Program-made: the position numbers and the translations under genes
The notes under the pieces: generated by a model
Databases searched by the model: none
Told to the model about the DNA's origin: nothing
The model's input: only the letters and a program-made list of their open reading frames with translations
DNA from: Turbatrix aceti
Taxonomy: Eukaryota > Nematoda > Chromadorea > Rhabditida > Panagrolaimidae
Direction of reading: 5' to 3'
DNA length: 64,000 nt
Assembly (NCBI GenBank): GCA_963969345.1
Contig: OZ017770.1
Coordinates: 4,783,246-4,847,245 of the forward strand
Shown here: positions 48,070-59,644 of the stretch, piece by piece
How the letters are laid out: the number at the start of each line of letters is the position of its first letter
How positions within the stretch are numbered: the first letter of the stretch is position 1

Positions 48070-51000
48070 ATGGACCCCGCAGAACCGACGATTATTGTCG
48101 TCAGTACTTCGGACGATCCGTCACTTACCCGGAATTCGGTCAAGTTATCACCGAGTCCCAATCGCACATCTCCACCTAGTCGGTCGAACGATTTTGTAAA
48201 TCCTATCGAAAAAATCGAGCAGCTTTTGACTTGTCCCATCTGCTTGGATCGGTACAAGTATGTTACATTTTTTTCGTGAACATTTTTGCCAATTTGTTTT
48301 TAGGCAACCAAAATTGCTACCCTGTCATCACAGTTTTTGCCTTCCTTGTCTGGAATCCTATGCGGGTACCGCTCATCGCAATTTCAAGTGCCCCGAGTGT
48401 CGAGCTGAGCACAATGTACCATACGATGGAATCAAAAACTTTCCCAACAATCTCACGCTTATGGGTTTCCTTGATATCCATCTGGAAGCAACGGACGACA
48501 ACGCAGAACAGCTCGAAGCTTATATCCAGAGGTTTGACGTCATTTATTTTATCTTTATGATCAATTACTTTAGATATAACTTGGAACGCTGCAAGATATG
48601 CGATGAAAAGTCTGAACTAGAAGTTTGTCAGCATTGTGATCGAAAAGCGTGCAAAGACTGCCGAACATCACATCTGGAAATGGTAAAACGCGATCTTGGA
48701 CGAATGCTAAATCAAGTAAGTTGTTTTTTGATTGAGTCACTAAAGTTGCTATTTTACGACTTTGCTAACAGCTGTACTTCGTGGTCTATAGCTGGCATTG
48801 TGATGAAAAAAAGGTTAATTAAGTCACATCATCGCCAATGCATTTTGCAGGTTCGAAGATTATCAAACCGCGTGAATGAAGCCTCAGACACACTTGCCAA
48901 GGGCATGGATCTTTTAAAGCTCAACGGCGAAACAACCAAAACCGAAGTAAAGGAGTACTTTATGCGATATCGCAATGATCTCAAGCGACGCGAGGAGTAT
49001 TTTTTGCAAGAGGTTGACATTTTTCTGCAAGCCGAGACAAAGGTCATGACTACCCTGCGAGACGCGTTGGCTGCTGAGAGCAATAATCTCAATGATGCGT
49101 GTACGTGGGCGGACGGCGTGCTCAAAGGTTCGGTGGATGTACGAGATGAGGAAGTATTTCGCATAAAAAATGTCTTCTCCGAAGGTCTTGAATATCTGCG
49201 TGGCTTTCAGGTGGGTTTGGTTGTCTGTCCATCAGTCAGAAAATTTTCTTTCTGTCTTTTTCACCACACGTGTTGACTAAACAATTACAGCCTGACACCG
49301 AGGAATTGTGCTCGAAAAAAATACGATTTTCACCTGGTGATGACGCATCAAAACTTCCAAACGCAATATCAAATTTTGGAGAGTTGACTGTGTGTTTGCC
49401 GCAATATGCAGGTCGATACATGACCCTCGAGCCGCAGTACCTGCCCAAGACTTTTCGCATGGGCCTCGAAAGCGAGAACTTCAAAACTTCACGCAGAAAC
49501 GCAGAGCAACCAAACGAAAAGTTTAAACAGTGAGTAAAAATAATTATTTTTTGTGACAATGCGATTTGCAGTCGTTACCGGCGACGCACGACCGTCGATG
49601 ACGAAACCTGGATGAGACTCAGGCTTAACGCTGAAAGCAACCGAAACTCGCCCGCAGTTAACGGGTTTGCGCATCGTAGTAACCCTTGGGCTCGTCCACT
49701 CAATGATGACAGTTCGTTGGGTTTGTCAACGACAACTCAAGATGAAAGTCGTCTATCGCCTCGACCGTCACCAACTACCGTACTTGAAGTGTCTTTACCA
49801 AAAATACGTCAGCAACGGCCCACGTCCGACGCTGACTTGTCACCATCCTCGAACAGCAACTTGCCCACCAGCAGCAGCGCCGGCAGCACGCCTCGCAGAA
49901 GGCCTCCTTTTCCGAAGCAGAAGTCGAGCACTGATGATCCTCTCCTAAACGAAAGAATCGAGTCCATCCGCCAGGCGCATGAACAGCGGACAAAATCCAA
50001 GCCGTCCGCGACGACCGTATCTTCGAGTGGCGAAGACGAGGACACGCAGCTCGCTCTCTCGGATTACTCGCAAAACGGTACGCTTCCATTTGGGTGTGTG
50101 AATTCGGACAAAAAACTAACTCCGGTGGCGGACGCGAATGACAATAGTACGGACACTAATGCACCTTCTGTTTCTTCTACTCCTCCAGCGCAGATAATAC
50201 CGATTGCGTACTTTCCAGGTAGAGTTCACCAATTCCAGCATTGGGGATCGAATCCTGATGTGAGCAATGTACTAGCTATCGAAAACAACCCTAACCCAAT
50301 ACTTCTCAACATTACTAACCGAATTCACGGCAGCTCTGAAGTCGCGGACGCTTTAGACGACTCTACGACTCATCGCTACTGTTCATCGCCTCAACGGCAA
50401 GATTCCGGAAACACTGACGAACTGCTGACTAATGGAACACCGACCAGCAGCACAGAGCACCGGAGATCACGTTTCCGCCGCCGTACCTCCATCGTTCCGG
50501 ATCGCGACATCCCGAGTGAAAACACGAGTTGTGGTCGTCTGTCTCGCAACTCGTCGTTTATCAGTATTCCGCTCACAGATTATAGCATCAAATACAAGCC
50601 CAAGCTGATGTTCGGCCGGCGAGGAGAGGCTCTCACCGAGCTCAATTGGCCACGTGGTCTGGTCACGCTCCCCGGAGGAGAGTTCGCTGTCTGCGACAGC
50701 AGCAATCATCGGGTCCTCGTTTTTGACCTCGCAGGCAAGCTAATCCGTTCCTTTGGGTCATACGGCACGGAAGATGGAGAGCTCGACAGCTGCGCTGGCA
50801 TTTCCTACAATCGATATCGCCAGCAACTTGTGGTCACTGATAGATACAACCATCGCGTTCAAATTTTTGAAATTGACGGAAAATTCCTTCGTCAATTTGG
50901 TTCTTTTGGAACCGGTAATTCGCAGTTCAACAATCCCTGGGGTGTTGCTGTTGACGAGCTTGGACTTATCTACGTTGTGGACAAGGTTGGACATTTGTGA

Positions 51001-51545
51001 CCACAAATTGAAGAAAAAAACAATGGGCCCACATTTTTTAGGACAACCACAGAATTCAAGTTTTTGACCAAAATGGCAATTACATGACAAAATTCGGATC
51101 TTACGGTGAAGAACTAGGCCAGTTTAATCAGCCACTGTTTATCGCTATTCATCGTCGCTCACAGAATATCTTTATCACAGACAGCGGCAATCATCGCATC
51201 TGCCTCTTTGATCACGATGGAACCCCCATACTTTCGTTTGGCAACGAGGGTTTTCACACTGGACAACTCAAGGTGCCTCGTGGAGTAGCTCTGGATGAGC
51301 AGGTTTGTCACAACTTGTTTTCTAAATTCTAAAAACCGTGTTTTTGTTTTTTTCAGGGTTTCGTCATTGTCGCTGACGGAGGAAACAATCGTGTACAGAT
51401 ATTTTCACCTGATGGCAAATTTATTCACGGGTTCGGAACTTGGGGCACCGGTCCTGGACAGCTCAAAGGTGTCGAAGGTGTTGCAATCGTCGGGACAAGC
51501 ATCGTCGTTACGGATCGTGAAAATCATCGAATTCAAATATTTTAA
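48070..51545 (+). CDS. nhl-1: TRIM-NHL protein, NHL-1 type
   Basis: Starts MDPAEPTIIVVSTSDDPS. A RING finger (CPICLDRYKQPKLLPC, HSFCLPCLESY, CPECRAEH) near residues 55-105 predicts E3 ubiquitin ligase activity. One B-box-like zinc site follows (CKICDEKSELEVCQHCDR, CKDCRTSH), then a long coiled coil (RRLSNRVNEASDTLAKGMDL, MRYRNDLKRREEYFLQEVDI). About 330 disordered Ser/Pro residues separate this from six NHL repeats, each with a DxxNHRVQIF-type blade (SSNHRVLVFDLAGK, DRYNHRVQIFEIDGK, HRIQVFDQNG, SGNHRICLFDHDG, GGNNRVQIFSPDGK, RENHRIQIF); the last residue of the protein closes the propeller. The order RING, B-box, coiled coil, six NHL matches C. elegans NHL-1. About eight exons. Confidence 0.87.
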
Positions 51546-51815
51546 AAACTGTTGTTTGTACACGACCAATGTCATGTCACTTTATTTACTGATTATTTTT
51601 TATTTCCTGAATAAATTTATACAAACAAGCCAATTTGAAATTGTTCAAACGAAAATCGGTAATTATATCAAAAAAAAGTGAGGAGTTTTATGAAAGTGCA
51701 ATAACTGTAAGTGCTATGTCGTGTGATTGTGCATAGGGTACGTCTGTCTTGTACGAGACGAAAAAAATCGTGGGAATTGTTAGCGGCATTTATAGTATAC
51801 GTGTGCTAGGGAGCA
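51546..51815. terminator. Convergent 3' ends of nhl-1 and fozi-1
   Basis: 270 bp between two stop codons. An AATAAA on the plus strand (51610-51615) fits nhl-1, and one on the minus strand (complement of 51581-51586) fits fozi-1, so the two 3' UTRs probably overlap by a few tens of bases. Confidence 0.55.
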
Positions 51816-54374
51816 TTACACATCTGCCTGGGCGACCAAGCCAAGCAGATACACGACGTTCTCAAGGAAACTTTCGGGCTTTGTTTCTTTGGCTTTTTCC
51901 GCAAAGAACTCGAGTGTGTCTTTCATGCTAGCCTGAAATCCGTAAAATGCCTAATCTTCTGTCAACGTAATACTCAACACTCACCTGCGCAGTTTGTAAA
52001 GCTTCCCGTAGACGGGCTTCCTCAATGGAATTTTGCGACCCGGATTCGATGCCCAAGGCATGGCGTTCGGCCTCAACTCGTAGCAACCCATTACACAAAT
52101 TATTTACGCGTGCTTCCAATGTGGAAAAGGTGTCTAAATGACATTTTCAAAGTAATCGTACCTTTCAAAAAAATAAGAAAAAGGAACTTACATTGTGAGG
52201 CTTCTTTGTATGCCGCCACTCTTTTTGATACTGAATCCACCAAGGCATTGCCCGGCAACATTTCTGTTACCTTGCGAGCGACTTTTTTGCCATTTGGCAG
52301 CTGGTAGTTGCACACCTCGATTGCGTCTGCAACACGAAGCCCGCGAATAAGCTGGGCACCAAAGTCGCCGCACAAAAAGTTTGCATAGATCGTGGAGCAC
52401 TGAAGTACTGTAGCCAAAAATGAGTCTTCTCGCAGTGCGGTGGCTGCGCGGTTAAGCATCAGTATTTCCTAAACAACAAAAAATAAATGCAATTCAAAGT
52501 AACAAAATATTTACCTGATGAAGGCTAAAGATTAATTCTGGCTGGCTGTGAGTCATCTCCATCACATGCAAACGAGTAGAAAGCTGCTCGATGTTACTAA
52601 GCTCGATGATAAATTTTTCTTCATCAGTCAGTGAGCTGACTGTATTCGTCTCGCAGAACATCTTGAACCGTCTAGCATCGACTTCCGAAGGTGCTACTTT
52701 TTTTATTAACCGGATTTGGTTGGCGGAAAGCAGACTGGTGTCACATCTGCAATTTTACGTCAATTAAATTGCTTTTCGGGTTTATAAACCAACTTGTAAA
52801 GTGCAAACATGATTTCAAAATCTTTTTCGGGCAACTGTTTTCTGATTTCCGCCAAGCTTTTGATCTGATCGGCTTGCAGAAGCCTTCCATTGTTGTTTTC
52901 AAAAAATTCGGCCACTTCCGTCAAATCGATCCTCTAAAATTTAACGATAGATAAAATTGAAGAAAAAAATCCACTCACGTCAATCAAATCAGAACTGTCA
53001 GTAAAAGTCTCATACACAGTGCCCGAAATTTTTGCTTCTGATATGAAGCGGTGAGGGTACTTTGTGTAAAGTGCAGTGTCATTCTCCAACTCTGCTACCT
53101 GTGTTATTTTTGATTTGTTATCGTTCACCAATTTTGAGTTTTCGTCAGGAGCCACTTTTGACGGGCTGGCTGCTTTTTCAACTTTTAAGACTTTTTCTGG
53201 AGGAGATGACCCTTCTTCGTTTGGAAACCCAATGGATTTATTGCCATTTAGTCGCTCCAAAGAAGCCGACACTTTGGCGACATTTGGAGCGAAGAGTGAA
53301 AGTTGGGGTGGAAGGAGCAGCGACTGATGAGATCCGTTTTGAGAAGAAAGAAAGTGCTCGCTGGTGTCCTTAGGACTTGCAATCGGCTGTCTTGGGCGAC
53401 TTTTAACGATCTGTCTACTCGTAGCGCTGCTCTGACCGTTGACATGTGAGCGTCCAGGAAAAGGTCGCGCGCGTCCACGAACATTGGGAAAACATTTTTT
53501 CATAAATTCTTCAACCTGCTCGGCGTACTCGTCCATGTAGCTGATTGGATCACCTGTTATGCCGTGGAGAGAAACCATGTGACTCTTGACATTGTTTTTA
53601 GAGTACGTAGAAGTGAAGTCACAGGCCGGGCACTGGAACATGGGCTTGCCGACATGACACTGTCGGATGTGGCATGGAAGCTTGGAGCTGTGCACATTCT
53701 TCTGGCACAACACGCAGTACTGAAATGTGTATGGGTATCCCTGAAAGCAAGCGTTTACGTGAAGCAAGCGTGTTTCAGAAAAACAAACTCACTCTCTTCT
53801 TATCTCCTTGCTGAGAGCCATCGGACTTTGACTTGTTGTCAACGAGCTTCGGGGGCTGCGATTGAACAGAAGACGAACTCGGCAGAGATGACTGTTGAAT
53901 CGGAGGACCACCAGTGGTCCTGAGGGGCAGCGATAACCCGAATGGTCGTTGAAGAAATGAATGTTTGTTAAAAAGTTGAAAGATGTCAGAATCGCGCAGC
54001 TGTTGATTTGCCATGGTGGCAAAAAAGGCTGCATCGAAGTAGTTGGGGTGCTCCGTGTTGGCTTGATTTGCCCAAAGGCTTCCGGGAGCCAAGAGACTCA
54101 TGGGATCGAAGGTGCCGTCGGCTCTGGGCTCTTTTTTGATTTCGTTGTTCTCACTGTTCAGCGAATTGTTATTGAGATTTGTCGGAGTGATCGACGGACT
54201 CGTAGAGATCGTAGTCGTGCTGACACCACCGCTCACGTTTTCATCTGCGGACTTGGGTGACTCAGAGCCACTTCCTTTGGACGTTGGCAGACACTTTGAC
54301 AAGTTCATGGGATCTCCGTTGTGAAGAAGGTTAGCAAACTGTGGCAATCCAGAAGTCAGGTTCGTTGTCAGCAT
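51816..54374 (-). CDS. fozi-1: Zinc-finger/formin-homology fusion protein
   Basis: ATG 54374 opens a Ser/Asn-rich N-terminus (MLTTNLTSGLPQFANLLHNG). The second exon (from about 53741) carries two C2H2 zinc fingers, CVLCQKNVHSSKLPCHIRQC and CPACDFTSTYSKNN...HMVSLH. After a basic linker the gene splices in phase 0 (donor after ...SSDLID near 52978, acceptor at about 52933) into formin FH2 sequence: RIDLTEVAEFFENN, QADQIKSLAEIRKQLPEKDF, LSNIEQLSTRLHVMEMTH, LRVADAIEVCNYQLPNGKK and the tail SFLENVVYLLGLVAQADV. C. elegans FOZI-1 is the known protein with this pairing; it acts as a nuclear transcription regulator in ASE neurons and the M lineage rather than as an actin nucleator. Length about 680 aa in about seven exons. 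No FH1 proline tract precedes the FH2. Confidence 0.87.
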
Positions 54375-57300
54375 CGTTTTGCGAAAATCAACAGCAAGTC
54401 TGGATCATAGTGCGGTGTTTTCCCCCAAACTAAGCTGACTTCGTCGCTGCTATAGGTGCAGATCCGTCAACAGGCTATTGAAGATAGTTAGGCAAACCAC
54501 AGACTAATCTGAAAGTCTGTAAGGATATACTGCGCGAATAAAGGTTAATTGCCCCGTCGTCATCGCGATGGGTACGAGGAGAGACACGAAAATGAGGGTA
54601 GCAGGCTGAAAGGTTGGACGCCGTACCCTACTATGCTTATTCGAACTAACCCAAAAGCTTCTCAAGCTTGGCTTAGGGCCACGCTAAGCCTCGTTTCGAA
54701 AACAGACGCATGCAAACAGTCTCAGAGTCATTCTGACATTGGCTTGCCATCCTGAAAAATGCCGCAAGCTGAGGCGTCGACTCGAGCGCCTAATCCATTG
54801 GCCAGTTATTGCCTGGTAAGATGGAAAAGCGAAACAAAACTAGACCCCGGGTTGCGCTTCTAATCCCTCCCTTTCTTTCTGTATTCATAGACGGCAATTG
54901 CCAACTTGTGATTATGTAAGTAATATCTCCAAGAGCTAAGATTTGGTATTAAATCCTAAGTCGCCGGCTAACGTCACAAAGTCAGTCTCATGAAAGATCA
55001 GTTAAGACTTATGTCCAAATTAAGTGAAAGGTTACAACACATATAATATACGCACGCCACTTTCCTTCATTTCATAGAGTACCGAATCGGAAAAACATGA
55101 AGATATCACGTTGTTTTTAAATGCACAAAAAAGCAATGTGAAAAATATCAGAAAATTAGGAGGCACTCTGTAAGAGACAGCTGATCGCTATGCTGGTATG
55201 ATGAGTAAAGTGATAAAAAGGTTGTTGATAGCAGTCAAGCATGCGCGCAGAAAAGGGTCAAAACAACCTTAAGTATTCGTGTCATCAGTTTGCTAGCAGC
55301 AGCGGTGATGATAAAGCTCAGAGAGAAGAAAGGACCAAGTCAGTGAATAAAAAACAACCTATTAGCCCCGTGGACTAGGTTGCATTTTTGTTCGTGACAT
55401 TTCGACGACAGATCGCGCAGGACGTGCTTAAGTTTAGCTCGTAAAGCGCCTTGCAATTCACTTTTTGGTAGCAATGACTACAAATTAGTACCAACTGTCG
55501 GTGACTCGATTAGTGGACTCAAAAAACACTGCGCACCCCACGTCACGAGAGATATCGCATAAAACAAGTAGCGCAAAAATGGGGGGCTTCGCGATCGTCT
55601 CTAGCACGCGCCTAGTTAAGGAGGGTTCAAACAGCTTTATTTGTTTGCACAGAGCTTGTATATTCCAACATTTAATTTCTACCGCGAAGACAGCACTGAT
55701 TAGCCTACTAGTCCCCAGGTAAACGCGTGACGACTAGCGTGATGGTCCAAAAGGCACAGCCTTAATTTTTGCTCACTTGTTTAAGCGGTGAAGCCGTCTT
55801 AATTACGCCTGTGACTGTGGCACATTTGCCCGAGACTAACTTGACTCATGTAAGGCTTGCTGCTCAAAAAAGGTCACTAACGCCTAACAACCGGCGTCAA
55901 CCCAACTTTTGTACATGAAAGACCTTTAAAACAGTTGAAGGGTAACGGTAGTCGGTAAACCCAAACCCAAAAGATTGGTGGAGGCGCCGATGAGTCGTCT
56001 CATGGCGGTTGTTGCCATTGATCGTAAATAGCACCACCAAAAAAAGCAAATTGAAAATTAAGGAATTGGTTCTTAGAAAGCGCAAGCTGTTTGAAAAAAA
56101 GCGATTCAAAGCGGCAGGTACCATTGCTATATCCAGACCGGAGTCAAGATGTCCGCATAACCTTTGGATAAAAGCGGTGACATCTGTTCGCTGGAGTAAT
56201 TGGCTTGCCCGGTATTGGTACCGTCTAAAAGTTACTATACCGATGACAAATGCAAAGAAAGAATTCAAAAATTTCTATGCTACCAAAGCAAACACAAAAG
56301 AACACCAAAGATTGCCATGATCACAAAGACAAAGGAATGAAAGAAGCGACAACTTGCAAATGTTTTGTCACCCTGAAAAGAAAATGTAAAATGTGATGAT
56401 TGCTAAGGTTGTTGTTTGCGAACTTCTAGAACCAGAGTCGCGAGAAAGTGGCTACTGATAAGAAAAAGAACGGCATACGAACACACTTGTGGCCCAGATC
56501 AACATGTGGCCTAGTTTCTTCTAATCGCAGCATGCCGGAAAGCAAACTTTATCTCTGACTGCAAACCAAATACACTTAACTGACGAAAAAAAACAAAGGA
56601 CACAATTTATATGACTGGTGTTAAAAAAATAGGTGGCAAAGGCAACAGGATATTAAGCGACAAAAGAACAGCATGCAACTTGAGGCTTTTTTGTACTTGG
56701 CACGCAATTTGATCGACAGGCGGCTTTACGACTTTTGAGGCACGCAGATAACGTGCAGACTGATTTAACGCCTTTCCGCAAAAATGCTTAAAATGTTGAG
56801 AGTGCAATCGGACAAAAAACAACAGAAGTAGGCTGTCTAATAACAGTCACGGTCACTAGCGCTGAGAATGTCTGAACGGCCAAAGTTTGGCTGGTTGACG
56901 TGATTTGCAAAACATTTGGGTAAACAAAGACGAAAAATAACTCTTAGACTATTTTTTCGAGATATCCAAAAGGAAGAAGCGAGGCTCTGCGATCAGCGTC
57001 GACAACCAAAGCCTGGCCCTCGGAATCGTGCGGTGGTCGACAAGTTTACGCACAAGGGTCAGTGCGAAAAGAGACAAACCACAGGTTTTCTCCACGTGAT
57101 TTACAGGACAAAAAAGCTACTTGGACTTATTAGCGATACGATGAGATAGAGATTGCTTCTACGTATCAGTGACTACGATGAACAAAACTTGCGCTTACAC
57201 TAGCACGAACGGCCAACCGTTCGCACAGGCGGAGTCGGGGCGCGCCCGCTTTTCTTGATTACAGACTACCACCACATGTTTGCCCTGGTTGTCAAGCATT

Positions 57301-59644
57301 AGAGAGCACGAAAGTGGCACCGCCTTCGTCAAGTTAAAGCTAGCGCTTGCCTTCCCGTCAGAAAGGTCGCCTAACAGTGCAAATGTGATCTGACGGTCTG
57401 AAGACCTTCGGCTGCCTGCGCATGACAAAAATGATTGTCCACACACCCTATAAGATGCGCCCAAATCACTTGCTTTCCGATCCAATGTGCGAGTTGATTG
57501 CATCAAGCAATCAAAACCGGACTGCAAGCTTTGATGGTCCATGTTTTTGTCCCCCTTGTATTTTAGTCGCGGATGGGTGAGCATACAGTGTGGAAAGCGC
57601 ATGGGGGATCACGAAATAAAAAAAAAAAACAAAAAAACAACTGACTATTGGCAATGCTTGCGCACGGCGGCGTTGTCGCACAAATTTCTGGATAAGCGAC
57701 TTCACCACACACCCAGTGCAGCTAGAAACAAGAAACAACATCTGGGTCAGGTGCTCTGGCAGCTTCCCGATTTTCATCGCCGTTAAGGTTTTTTGTACTC
57801 ACCTATCGGGGGCGCAAAGGATGCGCTGATATCAGAAAACCTAATCTACAGGTTGAGGAAGCAAAGAAGGCGGTTTATTCTTTTTCTGGAACAACAAAAA
57901 ATGACTTAATTGAAATATGTATTTGATATATGTACGCAAATAGTAGCAGTTGCACACCGGGTTGGAGAGAAAAGAACGTTGACCACGTACAGCATTCTCA
58001 GAAGGAGCATCAAACTGGCTGCTCGCGCGCATGGAAGAGGGCCACGGGCGACCTGCCCTCGGGCCATGATTTTTGTATTTTCGTAAAGCCATGCTAAATA
58101 GGGGGAAAAGTAGTCGAGTGAATTACAAGAAAATTGCACGTCCTTCCCCAAAAACAAGCTAGACCTCGATGGTGACAAAAAGAGGGGAAGGATGACTAGA
58201 ATAACGTCTCGTTTTTGAATTGCCTGGCGTAATCAAAGCACTTGGGCATGTGAACTGGCAGAAATGAGAAAAGACTCCATTCTTCGTCGCCAATCATGCT
58301 CAAGCCTGCCTATTTTAGTGCTACAAACGGCTAAGCCGACAGAATGTAGCGTTATAAATTTTGCCTTCCTTGTTATTCATGAATCCATGAAAGTTTTGGT
58401 TTTAAGTAACAATAAGTAAGATTACTGTATGCCAAGTGTCAACAATCCGAGAATGAATCCGCTTTAAAAGACACCAAAGTTTAAGCCTGAGTCGTGTTGC
58501 GCAGTGGAAGCTCGTCGTGTAATCAAAGAGATGGCAAGAGGCGTTCAATGGCCATGGATGGCTGTCTGCTTAGTTAGAAGACGTGCCCACAAACCTGCGT
58601 TAAAGCGGCGAGCTAGCCTCCTTTGGAATTACTTGGAAAATTGAGTGTCGTCAAGCGCATCATAGAAGCTTAGTGCTAGAGGTGTCGCGTTAACCTCCAT
58701 GAAGTTAATCACAGCGCACGCAGATTAGTGGCAGCTTGGTTTCCATAAAATGAATAATAGAAGCTTGAAAGTCAGACAAATGAAGGGATTCAAAAAGCAT
58801 CGGCTGCAAAATCTTAATAAACATGTTTCTGTCGTCACGATCACAAGGCCGTGCCTCCGACAGGGACTGACAAAAATGCATCGATCTCCCGGGAATCAAT
58901 GATCACTGTTTACAGCGGTTGGCATCACAGTTGCAACCGTTGCAGCCTAATTTGAAGCCAAACATAGAATAAGCGGTGTAACAAATAAGCCATAGATATC
59001 TCCTTACCCTGTCGCAACCTAGCCCATGCTTCAAAGATAAATGGGACAAAGAGGAAAAGATTTAGCTAAAGCTCGCAATAGTTGCAACCTGTAGCGCAGG
59101 TAAACAAGAAAAATGACTCAACTAAAATGTTCTTAAATTATTGAAGGTGACATAACAGTAAAATATATGCCAATTTGAAGCGTTGGCATTAAAACGAGAA
59201 CGACGGAAACCTTATCGGCAGCCAAGTGTTTACACTGTGAAACTGAAAACGACTCCCGTCTCGTCGGTAAGCTGCGTACAGATATGCAGCATTTTGACTT
59301 GCGCCTGGTAGGCATGCCATAAATGATCGTCTTGAATGAGGAGAGACTTAAATGGTATCCGTTTCTCAAAAACGTAGCTCTGTTTTCAAAGGTAATATTT
59401 GCCCAGACGCAGAGAAAGGTGAAAAAGGTGATATACTGCATGCAAATGTAAAATTTCTTCACCCCATGCCATGGTAAAGGCCTTTTAACTCGTTGCCATC
59501 CGAGGCTCAAGAGCAATTCATTAAAACAGTATAGCGTAGTGAGTTAAAAACGAGCTCCAAATTACACAGGTATTCAAGTTACAAACAGAGAATGAACATA
59601 GTTTGATGAACAAAAACACTAGAGAACAGTTACGTAGACAGAAA
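54375..59644. other. 5.3-kb region without a convincing gene
   Basis: The largest stretch without a supported gene. It lies upstream of fozi-1 and downstream of the FGSSTPR-motif gene. Open frames of 60-135 codons occur on both strands (56009, 57195, 57541, 59133) but have no domain, no plausible splice partners and many rare or clustered cysteine/histidine residues typical of chance frames. I found no tRNA or rRNA by eye. Plausible contents are fozi-1 distal regulatory DNA or an unannotated non-coding transcript. Confidence 0.45.

Noticed and set aside
57195..57602. 135-codon minus-strand frame in the gene-poor region
   Set aside because: Cysteine/serine-scattered composition, no domain, no neighbouring exons in phase; looks like a chance frame.
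54375..59644. tRNA, SL RNA or transposon in the gene-poor region
   Set aside because: No cloverleaf elements, spliced-leader sequence or terminal inverted repeats were recognisable by eye; a covariance-model or repeat search would be decisive.
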